Shown here piece by piece: positions 1-8,260 of a stretch of DNA of 64,000 nt; the stretch's first letter is position 1, and every line of letters begins with the position of its first letter. The notes beneath the pieces were generated by a model. The model did no database searches, was not told where the DNA came from, and worked only from the letters and a program-made list of their open reading frames with translations. This DNA comes from ECT2AJA-044 sp965262845 (GTDB taxonomy: Bacteria; Bacteroidota; Bacteroidia; Flavobacteriales; ECT2AJA-044): assembly GCA_965262845.1 (NCBI GenBank), contig CBDHFX010000002.1, forward strand, positions 1,612,001 to 1,676,000, read 5' to 3'. Position numbers and translations under genes: made by a program.

Positions 1-2
1 TT

Positions 3-896
3 GAATACTGCAGCTTCAATGCGCGGGACGAGCACGGAGTCATTCTGGATCACCACGAAAAGATCAAGGAGACCATCTGGAAATACAAGGACAAATACGC
101 AATCATCGGAAACCTGGTGATCGGTTCCAAATCGGGTATTGAAGACAATATCAGCATCATAGAGGAATGTAATGAGGACCTCCTTTGGGTGGTGGATCTT
201 TGTCAGTTACGCACAAGGCGCGAACTTCTGCAGAAATTGCTTGAGTTGAACTGTATGGTGATGATCACCGGATCCAAATTCTATCAGTCACCTCCATTCT
301 GTGGAGCCCTTCTGGTACCGGATACGATCAATAAAGCGCTGCAAAAAGCTGAACCGAACAACTGGGGATTCGATAAGGTCTATGCGAAGTACGATTTCCC
401 GGTTGAGCTGGAAGCACTGCGTAACCAGTTTATTGATTACAGGAATTACGGATTGCTGTTGCGGTGGGAATCGGCCATTGTCGAGATGAACCTTCTCAAT
501 GAATACAAGGAAAGCGTGATAAACCTGACCATCAGTCGCTGGAATCAGCACATCACCGACTTGCTGAGATCATCTCCCTATTTCGACCTGATGCGCGATC
601 AGGAAAAAACAAACAGTTCCATTATCAGCTTCCGGATCAAGGTAAACGATCGCTATCTGACACACGAAGAGCTCCAGACCCTGTACAAAGCCATTGTTAC
701 GGAACCATCGCCCCTGCTGCCGGAATACCACAAGGTGATCATTGGTCAGCCCGTGGCCTATGGAGATAACAGCTTTATCCGTTTCGCCATTGGCTCACAC
801 AATGTGCGCCAGTTGCTCGACAAAGACATGGACCTGAGTGAAGATACCCTGCTTGTTCAGACTATTGAACACTTCATTGAGGAGGGGAGATATTGA
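3..896 (+). CDS. PLP-dependent fold-type I (aminotransferase class V-like) enzyme, 5' partial
   Basis: The frame is open from the window edge (position 3) without a stop, so the N-terminus lies outside; a GTG at 117 is only an internal codon. The motif VVDLCQ followed about 25 residues later by MITGSKF looks like the PLP-binding Asp and the Schiff-base Lys of fold-type I enzymes, and GALLVP after the Lys fits class V aminotransferase-like proteins. The rest of the chain (small C-terminal domain, ending near position 896) is intact. The gene overlaps the next start by four bases, so the two are translationally coupled, and the neighbour is itself a PLP enzyme of a different fold. The substrate cannot be read from the sequence; desulfurase, decarboxylase or aminotransferase activities are all possible. 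Confidence 0.6.
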   Translation, partial: EYCSFNARDEHGVILDHHEKIKETIWKYKDKYAIIGNLVIGSKSGIEDNISIIEECNEDLLWVVDLCQLRTRRELLQKLLELNCMVMITGSKFYQSPPFCGALLVPDTINKALQKAEPNNWGFDKVYAKYDFPVELEALRNQFIDYRNYGLLLRWESAIVEMNLLNEYKESVINLTISRWNQHITDLLRSSPYFDLMRDQEKTNSSIISFRIKVNDRYLTHEELQTLYKAIVTEPSPLLPEYHKVIIGQPVAYGDNSFIRFAIGSHNVRQLLDKDMDLSEDTLLVQTIEHFIEEGRY

Positions 897-2134
897 AACG
901 CCACGTTGCATCGGATTACGAACAGCTGGTAAAACAAGTACTCCGCGATCAGCCTGATCCCGAAGACACAGCTCTCTTCTTTTACGATATACGGATCCTT
1001 CACGACCGGGTCCAGCTGGTCAGACAGGCCTTCCCACCGGATACGCGTCATGCCGTATCCATCAAAACCAATCCTGTTACTGCAGTCCTCCGCGCCTGCT
1101 ATGGGGCCGGCCTTCAGGCAGAGGCTGCGAGCTACAGTGAATACCGACAGGCTAGCCGCCTGCCCGGCTTCGGCCAAATCGCTTATGACTCTCCGGCCAA
1201 ATCGCCCCTTGAGCTGCAGGAAATCGCCCGGGATCCAAGGGTGACCATCAATGCCGATTCCCTGGAGGAGATCGCCCACCTGCCTCGGAACCCGTCGGCA
1301 CGGATTGGCCTGCGGATCAATCCTCAAGTCAGCATTAACGCCGATGCGAGCATGAACGTTGCCGGCACATACTCAAAATTCGGCATACCCATCAGCCGCA
1401 GATCAGAGATCATCAGGGCATTCGAAAAGCACTCCTTTCTCACCGGACTCCACGTACACACCGGCTCACAAGCCAACTCCTACGACGAAATGATCAAAGG
1501 CATCCGGATCGTACTGGATCTGTACCGCGAAATGGGATCAGCCCTCGGGAAAAAGATCAAGTGGATCGATATCGGCGGTGGCTTTCCAGTGGATTACGGA
1601 CCCGAAACAACGCATAGGATATCGGCCTACGGCCAGATGCTACAGGATCGCTGCCCGGAGTTGTGGTCAGACAGGATTGAAGTGATCACCGAATTTGGAC
1701 GTTATTATCACGCTCATGCCGGATTTTCCCTGGCACTTGTTCAGGGGGTAAAGACCTTTTCGGACCGTCAGGTCCTTATTACGCATCTCGGGGCAGATGC
1801 CTTCGTGCGGGAATCGTACAACCGCAAAAAATGGCCGCATCAATTCTTCGCGATGGACGCTGAGGGGAACCTGAAACAAGGAGAAAAGATGGTCACAGAT
1901 CTGGGTGGACCGCTTTGCTTTGGGGATGATTTTTATGGGAAGGACGTGATGCTTCCGGCCGTGGAGGCCGGCGATTGGATCCTTATTGCAGATACCGGTG
2001 CAAATACCTACAGCCTGTGGAGCCACCACTGTTCGCGTCCTTTTCCAAAACTGATGATCGTGGATGAAAATGGTCAGGTAACGGTTGGGAAGGATCGGCA
2101 GGATATACGAGACACGCTTCGTTTTTGGGATTAA
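893..2134 (+). CDS. PLP-dependent Orn/DAP/Arg decarboxylase 2 family (LysA-like fold type III) enzyme
   Basis: This 413-residue protein has the alanine-racemase-type TIM barrel of group IV decarboxylases: the PLP Lys lies in SIKTNP (about residue 58), HVHTGSQ is the histidine stacking motif, IDIGGGFPVDYG is the phosphate-binding glycine loop, and EFGRYYHAHAGF follows. In the C-terminal beta domain, CFGDDFYGKD replaces the usual CxSxD signature and DTGANTYS replaces the usual GAY, so the substrate may differ from diaminopimelate. The TTG start at 893 overlaps the upstream TGA and is preceded by a purine-rich GGAGGGGA at 881-888, which supports it over later ATGs. Pairing with an upstream fold-type I PLP enzyme suggests a two-step amino-acid-derived pathway, which is inference. 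Confidence 0.75.
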   Translation: MKRHVASDYEQLVKQVLRDQPDPEDTALFFYDIRILHDRVQLVRQAFPPDTRHAVSIKTNPVTAVLRACYGAGLQAEAASYSEYRQASRLPGFGQIAYDSPAKSPLELQEIARDPRVTINADSLEEIAHLPRNPSARIGLRINPQVSINADASMNVAGTYSKFGIPISRRSEIIRAFEKHSFLTGLHVHTGSQANSYDEMIKGIRIVLDLYREMGSALGKKIKWIDIGGGFPVDYGPETTHRISAYGQMLQDRCPELWSDRIEVITEFGRYYHAHAGFSLALVQGVKTFSDRQVLITHLGADAFVRESYNRKKWPHQFFAMDAEGNLKQGEKMVTDLGGPLCFGDDFYGKDVMLPAVEAGDWILIADTGANTYSLWSHHCSRPFPKLMIVDENGQVTVGKDRQDIRDTLRFWD

Positions 2135-2167
2135 AACCCAACGTTTGCGCCATCCGGAACAGGTGTT

Positions 2168-3199
2168 TCAGCACTTCATTGACGCATAGATACGCTCAAT
2201 GATATCAACCACCTTAAGTCCCTCCAAAGCATTGGTGGCAATGCTCGTACGGCCTTTTAGCGTGTCGATCACGTTTTCCGTAATGTACACGTGATTAGCT
2301 GCAGATCCCTTGTAAGCACCGTAGTCATTGGCCGGATTTGCAGGAGGCAGTTGAGGCATCTCATAACCCTTTACATGACATACTTCCAACTCGCCCATGT
2401 ACTGCCCCCCGATCCTGATGCTTCCCTTTTCGCCTATCACGGTCAAAGAGCTTTCCAGGTTGCTGTCCCAAACCGAGGTGCTGTAGTTGATACAACCCAT
2501 GCCTCCGTTCACGAACCGGAACTGGACCATTCCCGAGTCTTCAAAATCTGTCAGATCCTTATGGTTGAAGTCCGCCGATTGTGCTTTGATATTCTCTATA
2601 TCCCCGAACAGCCAGTACATGATATCCACAAAGTGCGAGAACTGCGTAAAGAGCGTTCCGCCGTCAAGTTCCCTGTCTCCATGCCAGGTATCACGTCTGT
2701 AGTAGCGCTCGTCACGATTCCAGTAGCAATTTACCTGCACCATGTAGATGTCGCCTAAACGCTTCTCCTCTATCATCTCCCTGATCCAGACGCTGGGCGG
2801 AGAATATCTGTTCTGCATCACCCCAAACACATGGCGCGATACGTTCAGTGCTTTATGGATCACCTTCTCGGCATCGGCTTTACTGAGCGCCATTGGTTTT
2901 TCGATCACTACGTGTTTTTCTGCCTCAAGCACTTTCATGGCTTGTTGCGCATGCAATCCGTTTGGGCTGGCGATCACGGCCACGTCAATATCCAAACCGG
3001 CAGCCAGCATTTTGTCCATACTGTTGAAGAAGGGCACCTCTCCAAATTCACTGAGGCCAAGCTCGTTCTGATCCTTTATGTCCGATATGGCCACAAGTTC
3101 CGCTTCAGGATTTCGCTGGATCATGGTACAGTGACGCTTTCCGATATGCCCGGCCCCCACGACTGCAAAACGAATCTTTTCCCGTTCTATCAATATCAT
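2168..3199 (-). CDS. Gfo/Idh/MocA family NAD(P) oxidoreductase, WlbA/WbpB-like
   Basis: This 343-residue protein starts with a Rossmann motif (FAVVGAGHIGKRH) and carries the family's catalytic EKPMALS lysine motif. The later segment MQNRYSPP...LDGGTLFTQFSHFVD resembles UDP-GlcNAc 3-dehydrogenases (WlbA/WbpB) acting on UDP-N-acetylglucosaminuronate. The ATG overlaps the TAA of the upstream gene by one base (TAATG), and that gene is a WlbB/WbpD-like acetyltransferase, which is the known partner in making 2,3-diacetamido-uronic acids for surface polysaccharide. No aminotransferase (WlbC/WbpE) is next to it in this window, so the pathway assignment is by similarity and context only. Other Gfo/Idh sugar substrates remain possible. 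Confidence 0.75.
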   Translation of the reverse strand: MILIEREKIRFAVVGAGHIGKRHCTMIQRNPEAELVAISDIKDQNELGLSEFGEVPFFNSMDKMLAAGLDIDVAVIASPNGLHAQQAMKVLEAEKHVVIEKPMALSKADAEKVIHKALNVSRHVFGVMQNRYSPPSVWIREMIEEKRLGDIYMVQVNCYWNRDERYYRRDTWHGDRELDGGTLFTQFSHFVDIMYWLFGDIENIKAQSADFNHKDLTDFEDSGMVQFRFVNGGMGCINYSTSVWDSNLESSLTVIGEKGSIRIGGQYMGELEVCHVKGYEMPQLPPANPANDYGAYKGSAANHVYITENVIDTLKGRTSIATNALEGLKVVDIIERIYASMKC

Positions 3200-3780
3200 T
3201 ATCCTGTTATTTTTCGGACCTGTTCGTCTTTCAGTTCATACCATTCCCCACTCTCCGCACATTGGGCACGACCCTCCTTATCGAATTCGAGCCGATGGCC
3301 GTATTCGCTCATCCAACCGATCTGACGGGCCGGATTTCCGACCACCAGCGCATAGGGCGGAATGGATTTGGTGACCACCGCGCCTGCTCCAACGAAGGCG
3401 AATGCACCAATATCATGCCCGCAAACAATGGTGGCATTGGCTCCGATGCTGGCACCTCTTTCCACATGCGTCCGGGCATACTGACCTCGGCGCACTATGG
3501 AACTCCGGGGATTTGTAATGTTCGTGAACACCATACCTGGCCCCATGAACACATCGTCCCCACAGGTCACCCCCGTGTAGATCGACACATTGTTCTGCAC
3601 CTTGCAGTTCCTGCCCAATATTACATCGGGCGAAATCACTACGTTTTGTCCGATATTGCAGCCTTTGCCCAATACCGCTCCCGGCATGATATGACTGAAA
3701 TGCCAGATCTTCGTGCCGGAACCAACTTTAGCCCCTTTATCAATTACTGCTGTCTCGTGCGCGAAATAGTCTTTTGCCAT
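3199..3780 (-). CDS. Hexapeptide-repeat acyltransferase, WlbB/WbpD-like N-acetyltransferase
   Basis: The 193-residue chain is a left-handed beta-helix: repeated hexads such as VGSGTK, LGKGCN, IGQNVV, LGRNCK run through its length, with the acetyltransferase features FTNITNPRS and GASIGANATIVCGHDIG and a terminal VVGNPARQIGW. This pattern matches the WbpD/WlbB enzymes that acetylate UDP-2-acetamido-3-amino-2,3-dideoxy-glucuronate with acetyl-CoA. The ATG at 3780 begins MAKDYFAHETA, which aligns with the family start; a TTG 18 bases upstream would add only six residues. It is coupled to the following dehydrogenase by a one-base stop/start overlap. Confidence 0.8.
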   Translation of the reverse strand: MAKDYFAHETAVIDKGAKVGSGTKIWHFSHIMPGAVLGKGCNIGQNVVISPDVILGRNCKVQNNVSIYTGVTCGDDVFMGPGMVFTNITNPRSSIVRRGQYARTHVERGASIGANATIVCGHDIGAFAFVGAGAVVTKSIPPYALVVGNPARQIGWMSEYGHRLEFDKEGRAQCAESGEWYELKDEQVRKITG

Positions 3781-3966
3781 AGGCACGAAAATACTCAAAA
3801 ACTAACGTAATTTCCTATTTTAGCCAGGCGTGAAAGGACACGCACAAAATCAAAAAGGAATTACAGCCGCAACCGGTACTCCTAAAAAACAGTTATGCCC
3901 TTCACCAGGACCATCAGGTGATCAACCACGAAGCGATCCGCATTTTTAAATACGCAGTTGGTACGA

Positions 3967-5262
3967 CTAAGCTAGTTCATGGAGAAGTTCCGACAATTGC
4001 TGCGTAAGCCTTTCCCGTGAGTATTTTTCGTGCGCCTGTCCATTGTGACGTAGGCCTTTTCCCGTTTTCAGCCAATGCTCAAAGGCCTTCCGGATGCGTT
4101 CTTTCATAGCTTCCCCGTCGTCGTAATGGACCATGCTGTGCCGGTCCGATTCCCACAGGATCTGAGCTGCATTGCCTTCGGTCGGACCGATACCGAGGAT
4201 TTCGGACCGCGAGGCCAGATACTCAAAGATCTTACCCGTAAGAATGAGCTTGTTCGTTTTGTCGAGTGGAATTGGGAATAGGAGTAATTCACTATTGACC
4301 ATGAACTGTATGGCCTCACTGTGCGGCACGCTGTCGGTAAGCCGCAGCAATGGCTCAATTCCGGCTGTTTGGATGCTTTTGAGCACATTGGCGGCCACTT
4401 TTCCGACCAAATGTAGCCGGAACCGGTCCGAAAACTCAGGCATTTCCATCGCCAGTTCGCCAAGCACCCTCCAGAGGGTGGGCAAGTCCTGGTTAGCCAG
4501 GTAGTTCCCCGTATAGCAGAGCTCAAAATGGCTTCGGTTTTCCTGCCTCACGGCAGGAATATCCCCGGGATCGTAACCGTTGCAAATCTGCACCATGCGT
4601 TGAGCCCGATTGCCGAATTCCTCCGCCAGCCCCGGGCTCACAACAGTCACAACATCAGCCTGATGCAGTACGTTCGTCTCCAGCTTTCGATCGCGTCGCT
4701 CCGTAAAGGCCGTGCGCTTCATAAAGCGGTTCGAATAGATGTTGGTCCATGGATCGCGAAAATCGGCCACCCAGGGGATATCAAACCGGCGGTGTATCTT
4801 CTGAGCAATCAGGTGGACGCTATGCGGTGGACCGCTGCTCAGGATAACATCAACCGGATGATGCCTGAGATAGGCAGAGAGGTATTTCACGGACGGGCGC
4901 ACCCAGCCGACTTTGGCATCGGGTACGTAGAGATTTCCACGCAGCCAGATAGCCATACGCTTGATCAGGGACTCCCTGGCCGATCTTACCATAACGTCCA
5001 TCACCTTGGTGTCCCTGCCCTGTCCGGTGATCTTCCTGTACAGCCCGAAGGGCTCAAAAATGCGGGTCCTGTGTATTTCCAGGTCCTCAGAGACATCCCT
5101 CCCGAGGCTTGGGTCCCAGGCAAAAGCAGCCGGATTCTCACAGGTGTATACCACAGGTTCCCAACCGAATTGCGGCAGGAATTTAGCGAATTTCAGACAG
5201 CGTTGCACCCCGCTTCCACCTGCAGGGGGCCAGTAGTAAGCGATAATCAGGACGCGTTTCAT
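3967..5262 (-). CDS. Glycosyltransferase, GT4-like
   Basis: This 431-residue protein starts MKRVLIIAYYWPPAGGSGVQR, the glycine-rich acceptor-side loop of GT-B glycosyltransferases, and has a mid-protein ADFRDPWTNIYS segment and a C-terminal donor domain ending in LTGKIFEYLASR..ILGIGP, the GT4 nucleotide-sugar binding region. It likely adds a sugar to a surface polysaccharide or glycan. The ATG at 5262 overlaps the upstream TGA (ATGA), so it is co-translated with the YfhO-family gene; an ATG 27 bases further upstream lies inside that gene and is less likely. The sugar donor and acceptor are not identifiable. Confidence 0.8.
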   Translation of the reverse strand: MKRVLIIAYYWPPAGGSGVQRCLKFAKFLPQFGWEPVVYTCENPAAFAWDPSLGRDVSEDLEIHRTRIFEPFGLYRKITGQGRDTKVMDVMVRSARESLIKRMAIWLRGNLYVPDAKVGWVRPSVKYLSAYLRHHPVDVILSSGPPHSVHLIAQKIHRRFDIPWVADFRDPWTNIYSNRFMKRTAFTERRDRKLETNVLHQADVVTVVSPGLAEEFGNRAQRMVQICNGYDPGDIPAVRQENRSHFELCYTGNYLANQDLPTLWRVLGELAMEMPEFSDRFRLHLVGKVAANVLKSIQTAGIEPLLRLTDSVPHSEAIQFMVNSELLLFPIPLDKTNKLILTGKIFEYLASRSEILGIGPTEGNAAQILWESDRHSMVHYDDGEAMKERIRKAFEHWLKTGKGLRHNGQAHEKYSRERLTQQLSELLHELA

Positions 5263-7697
5263 ACGGCTTCCGAACGGGATCTGCTCCACTGCCTGATAAG
5301 CAGTGCCAATGAGCCCAGGAGCAGGAGCGCGCTACTGGCCAGTGAGATCTTTTCGCTGGTGTAGTATAGTTTCGGCTCAAATTTAAACTCCACGCTGTGC
5401 TGCCCGGTCGGAACCACCATCCCGCGCAGCACGTAGTTCGCCTGAAAATGCGGTACGCGTTTGCCATCAATGTAGGCATTCCAGCCGCGTCCTTCGTACC
5501 CGAAATAGATCTCGCTCATGATCAGGACCTGTGGTTTTGAGGTTGACGTCTGATATTTCAGGTAATTGCTTTTGATCTCCTGCAGCTGCACTCTGGCCAG
5601 CGGATCAGCCTGCGGCTGGATGCCCTCCAGCTGGTCTGCATAGCGCTGGTCCACAATGGCCGTAGTGGCCGGATCGAAATCGTTGAGAGCGGTCATCTCG
5701 GCGTCGGCATTCGGCACAACCTGTACTTCTTCCACGAACCAGGCATCACCCAGGTTGCCTGGGTTTTGCTGTACACGGAGCTGGTCCGTATTCTGATCTG
5801 GAATAATGAAATACTTGACGTTGAGCATGTTGATCACGGACTGGTTCTGCCGGTTGATCTGGTTATCGACCAATTCCTGGTAGCGTTTCAATTTGGCCGG
5901 GTGGTATCCGCCCAAAGACTTATGGAAATACGCAGTGCGCGCCCCGGCATCAAGCCTTTCGCCAAGATGGTATACGCGGTAGTTGATATCCGGATCCTGT
6001 AGAATTTGCCTATCGGCCTGTGTCGGCGTGAAAGGGGTTTCCATTCTTCGCCTGTAAACGAAATCATCATCGTTCAGGTATCGCTTATTAACCGTCCATA
6101 AGTCCGCTACGATCAGCAAGCCAAAGAGTCCGACCACAGCATTCCGCTTAACTCTACCGGTAATAAACGCCCAGATCAATCCGCCCGCGAGGGCGACAAA
6201 AACAAAGCTGCGAATAGCATCGGCGCGCATCATAGCCTTCCGGTCGGCGATCAGATCGCCCAGGAGTCCGGCGTTGGCGAACCCCTCGTCGCGAAGTCCT
6301 TCGAAGTCGAAGAAGCTAGCTCCGGCCACGGCGATCAACAGGGCAAATCCGGCCGTGAGGCCGCCACTCCATTTCAGGGCATTCAGGGCTTTCTGCCGGT
6401 CCAGGTCCTCGTACAGGAGCTTGTGCAGGGCCATAAATCCGAGCAGTGGCAAAGCGAGCATGGCCACGACAAGGATGGAGGCCACGGCGCGGAACTTGTT
6501 GTACATCGGTACGTAGCTGATGAAGAGATCGGTGAGCCACATCATGTTTCGACCCCAGGAGAGGGCGAAGATGAGGATCGTGGTCGTGAGCAGCCACCAT
6601 TTGTAGCGGCCTTTGATGTAGAAGAGACCGAAGAAAAACAGGAATACGACGATGGCGCCCATGTAATGGGGGCCACTGACGAAGGGTTGGGTTCCCCAGT
6701 AGGTGGGGATGTTTTGAAGTACCTGATCGGGGTTTTGGATGCGGCCGCGGAGGGCACGACCGATGTTGGAGTCGCGGTCAAGTGCTTCGGTGGAAGCCCC
6801 ACCCATGAAATGGGGGATGAACACATTAAAACTTTCGGCAATGCCATAGCTCCAGGAAGTGATGTAGTCGCGGTCAAGCCCGTCTGTTTTATTAGCGCCC
6901 GATGCGTCATCGATCGTGAGTTCCGATTTCCCGCGGGTACTGTATTTGCCGTAGTCGTAACTGGTGATGAGTCGGCTCGCATTAGCACCTATGGCCAAGC
7001 CGAAGGCCAGTAAGAGGACCGCCACCTGTTTGGCAAAATCAAAAAGTTTTTTTTGTTTGACCGCCTCAGCGAATTCGAAGGCTCCGAGGAGGAATATCGC
7101 AATGCCGAGGTAATAGGTCATTTGGATGTGGTTTACCTCGATCTCCCAGGCCAGCGCCAATGCAGTTATGAGTCCGCCTGCAATCAAACGCTTCCTGTGA
7201 AAAACCGTAAGGATCCCGAGCATGACCAGGGCGAACAGGGCCACTGCGCGGGTTTTGTTGTTGTGCCCGGCTTCCATGATCAGGAACCAATAGGTGGAGA
7301 GCCCAAAGGCCAGGGCCCCTATGAAGGAAAGGCGGGGATCGTATCTGAGCCCGGCCAGGAGGATGTAGCATCCGAGGAAAAGGATAAAGAGGTAGTTGGC
7401 CGGGGCCGGGATGATCTTCATCGGCTTAAAGAACACTGCCTGGACCAGGTTTCCCGGATAGAGCACCGAGTTAAAATAAGCCGGCATTCCCGCGAAAATG
7501 GAATTGGTCCAGAGGGGTTCCTCGCCGTACTGTTCTCTGTGATCCCAAATTTCCTTGCTCGTGCCCAGGTAGTTAACGATATCGCTTTGGAAGAGTACCT
7601 TTCCCTCAAGCACCGGGGTGAAATAGGCAAAAGACAGGATAAAAAATAAAATAACGGCCAACATATGCGGCCACGCTTTCCTCCAGATCTCTTTCAT
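5259..7697 (-). CDS. YfhO-family polytopic membrane protein
   Basis: The 812-residue protein has about a dozen hydrophobic segments in its first two thirds (for example MLAVILFFILSFAYF and GAIVVFLFFFGLFYI), a soluble C-terminal domain, and a last transmembrane segment near the end (SALLLLGSLALLI). The sequence FQSDIVNYLGTSKEIWDHRE after helix 1 and NSIFAGMPAYF match the YfhO family; the C-terminal domain has EIYFGYEGRGWNAYIDGK. YfhO proteins are GT-C-fold membrane glycosyltransferases in lipoteichoic acid or polysaccharide decoration in Firmicutes; the Bacteroidota role is undefined. I chose ATG 7697 (MKEIW) because a near-consensus -7 box (TACCTTGG) lies just upstream; a longer form from 7775 is possible. 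Confidence 0.8.
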   Translation of the reverse strand: MKEIWRKAWPHMLAVILFFILSFAYFTPVLEGKVLFQSDIVNYLGTSKEIWDHREQYGEEPLWTNSIFAGMPAYFNSVLYPGNLVQAVFFKPMKIIPAPANYLFILFLGCYILLAGLRYDPRLSFIGALAFGLSTYWFLIMEAGHNNKTRAVALFALVMLGILTVFHRKRLIAGGLITALALAWEIEVNHIQMTYYLGIAIFLLGAFEFAEAVKQKKLFDFAKQVAVLLLAFGLAIGANASRLITSYDYGKYSTRGKSELTIDDASGANKTDGLDRDYITSWSYGIAESFNVFIPHFMGGASTEALDRDSNIGRALRGRIQNPDQVLQNIPTYWGTQPFVSGPHYMGAIVVFLFFFGLFYIKGRYKWWLLTTTILIFALSWGRNMMWLTDLFISYVPMYNKFRAVASILVVAMLALPLLGFMALHKLLYEDLDRQKALNALKWSGGLTAGFALLIAVAGASFFDFEGLRDEGFANAGLLGDLIADRKAMMRADAIRSFVFVALAGGLIWAFITGRVKRNAVVGLFGLLIVADLWTVNKRYLNDDDFVYRRRMETPFTPTQADRQILQDPDINYRVYHLGERLDAGARTAYFHKSLGGYHPAKLKRYQELVDNQINRQNQSVINMLNVKYFIIPDQNTDQLRVQQNPGNLGDAWFVEEVQVVPNADAEMTALNDFDPATTAIVDQRYADQLEGIQPQADPLARVQLQEIKSNYLKYQTSTSKPQVLIMSEIYFGYEGRGWNAYIDGKRVPHFQANYVLRGMVVPTGQHSVEFKFEPKLYYTSEKISLASSALLLLGSLALLIRQWSRSRSEAV

Positions 7698-7794
7698 GTT
7701 CAATAGCTTTCTTCGGAGTCGCCCAAGGTATAAAAAATGAATGGGTTGCCCGATCCTTTTTTTGGTTTCGATCATTTGTTTCTTCGGTGGTTGC

Positions 7795-7854
7795 CTTTAG
7801 CTTAACTTCCTAAAATAGTCTGGAGCAGGCGTGGGCAGCAGGTTTTGTAGTGGC
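7795..7854. repeat. Repeat module A, copy 1
   Basis: A 60-base module beginning CTTTAGCTTAACTTCC and ending TAGTGGC. A closely similar 60-base copy lies at 10471-10530, in the same orientation. Here it precedes module BC; in the second locus it follows it. No coding potential is apparent. Confidence 0.75.
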
Positions 7855-7860
7855 TATAAC

Positions 7861-8121
7861 AGCGGACAGCTTCCGGTCGTTTGCAGGTTGGTAAAACAGA
7901 TGTTTTTATTCACTCATTTTTGCTCTTGTCGTAAAGATAAAACTACAGAGCTAGCTCTGTAGCTAGCTCTGTAGCTAGCTCTGTAGCTAGCTCTGTAATT
8001 AATGATGTATAAACCGCTATATTTCAATACTTTATTAAGATGTAATTTTATGATACTAAGGAACATGTATGTTCCAAACAGAATGCTAATGACTCGCCAA
8101 AAGCGAGTGACGAAGGCCCCC
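7861..8121. repeat. Structured palindromic repeat element BC, copy 1 (4 units)
   Basis: A 261-base noncoding element almost identical to 10224-10460 and related to 35576-35760. It holds a T-rich stretch, then ACAG followed by four tandem 12-base units AGCTAGCTCTGT (7949-7996); ACAGAGCTAGCTCTGT at 7945-7960 is a perfect palindrome. An AT-rich spacer follows, then a hairpin GGAACAT-GT-ATGTTCC (8060-8075) and a second hairpin ACTCGC-CAAAA-GCGAGT near 8092-8108. It differs in length from copy 2 by exactly 24 bases, that is two 12-base units. It marks the left edge of the RHS cassette. Identity unknown; it resembles REP-like or MITE-like elements in having dispersed, foldable, noncoding copies. 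Confidence 0.8.
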
Positions 8122-8194
8122 GTCGCCCGGAAGGGCAGCAAAGAAGGGAAAAAAAATCGCCAAACACCCTTTTCTTTCCTAAAAACGCCCCTGC

Positions 8195-8227
8195 TTGCCC
8201 TAAAACAAACTTGTTTGCCTATCTTTG
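8195..8227 (+). promoter_or_regulatory. Bacteroidota-type promoter for the RHS toxin gene
   Basis: TTG at 8195-8197 and TATCTTTG at 8220-8227 (TAnnTTTG), spaced by 22 bases, 33 bases before the ATG of the RHS gene. It lies inside the cassette, so the toxin gene carries its own promoter. Confidence 0.55.
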
Positions 8228-8260
8228 AGGCACCCCACTCTTTAAAAAAACGGAAAAACG

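Noticed and set aside
3781..3966. Possible tRNA or small gene between the acetyltransferase and glycosyltransferase genes
   Set aside because: No cloverleaf or supported reading frame could be found; only AT-rich leader-like sequence.
5766..7649. Several plus-strand open frames opposite the YfhO-family gene
   Set aside because: Antisense shadows with atypical composition; the minus-strand gene has a clear family and membrane pattern.
7945..7996. Tandem 12-base repeats as a CRISPR-like array
   Set aside because: No spacers between units, units too short and no cas genes nearby.
7914..8141. Minus-strand open frame with SYRASYRASYRAS repeat, also at 10277-10462
   Set aside because: The repeat is only the translation of the 12-base palindromic unit; the copy at 35576 has an in-frame stop in the matching frame, and there is no ribosome-binding or family evidence.
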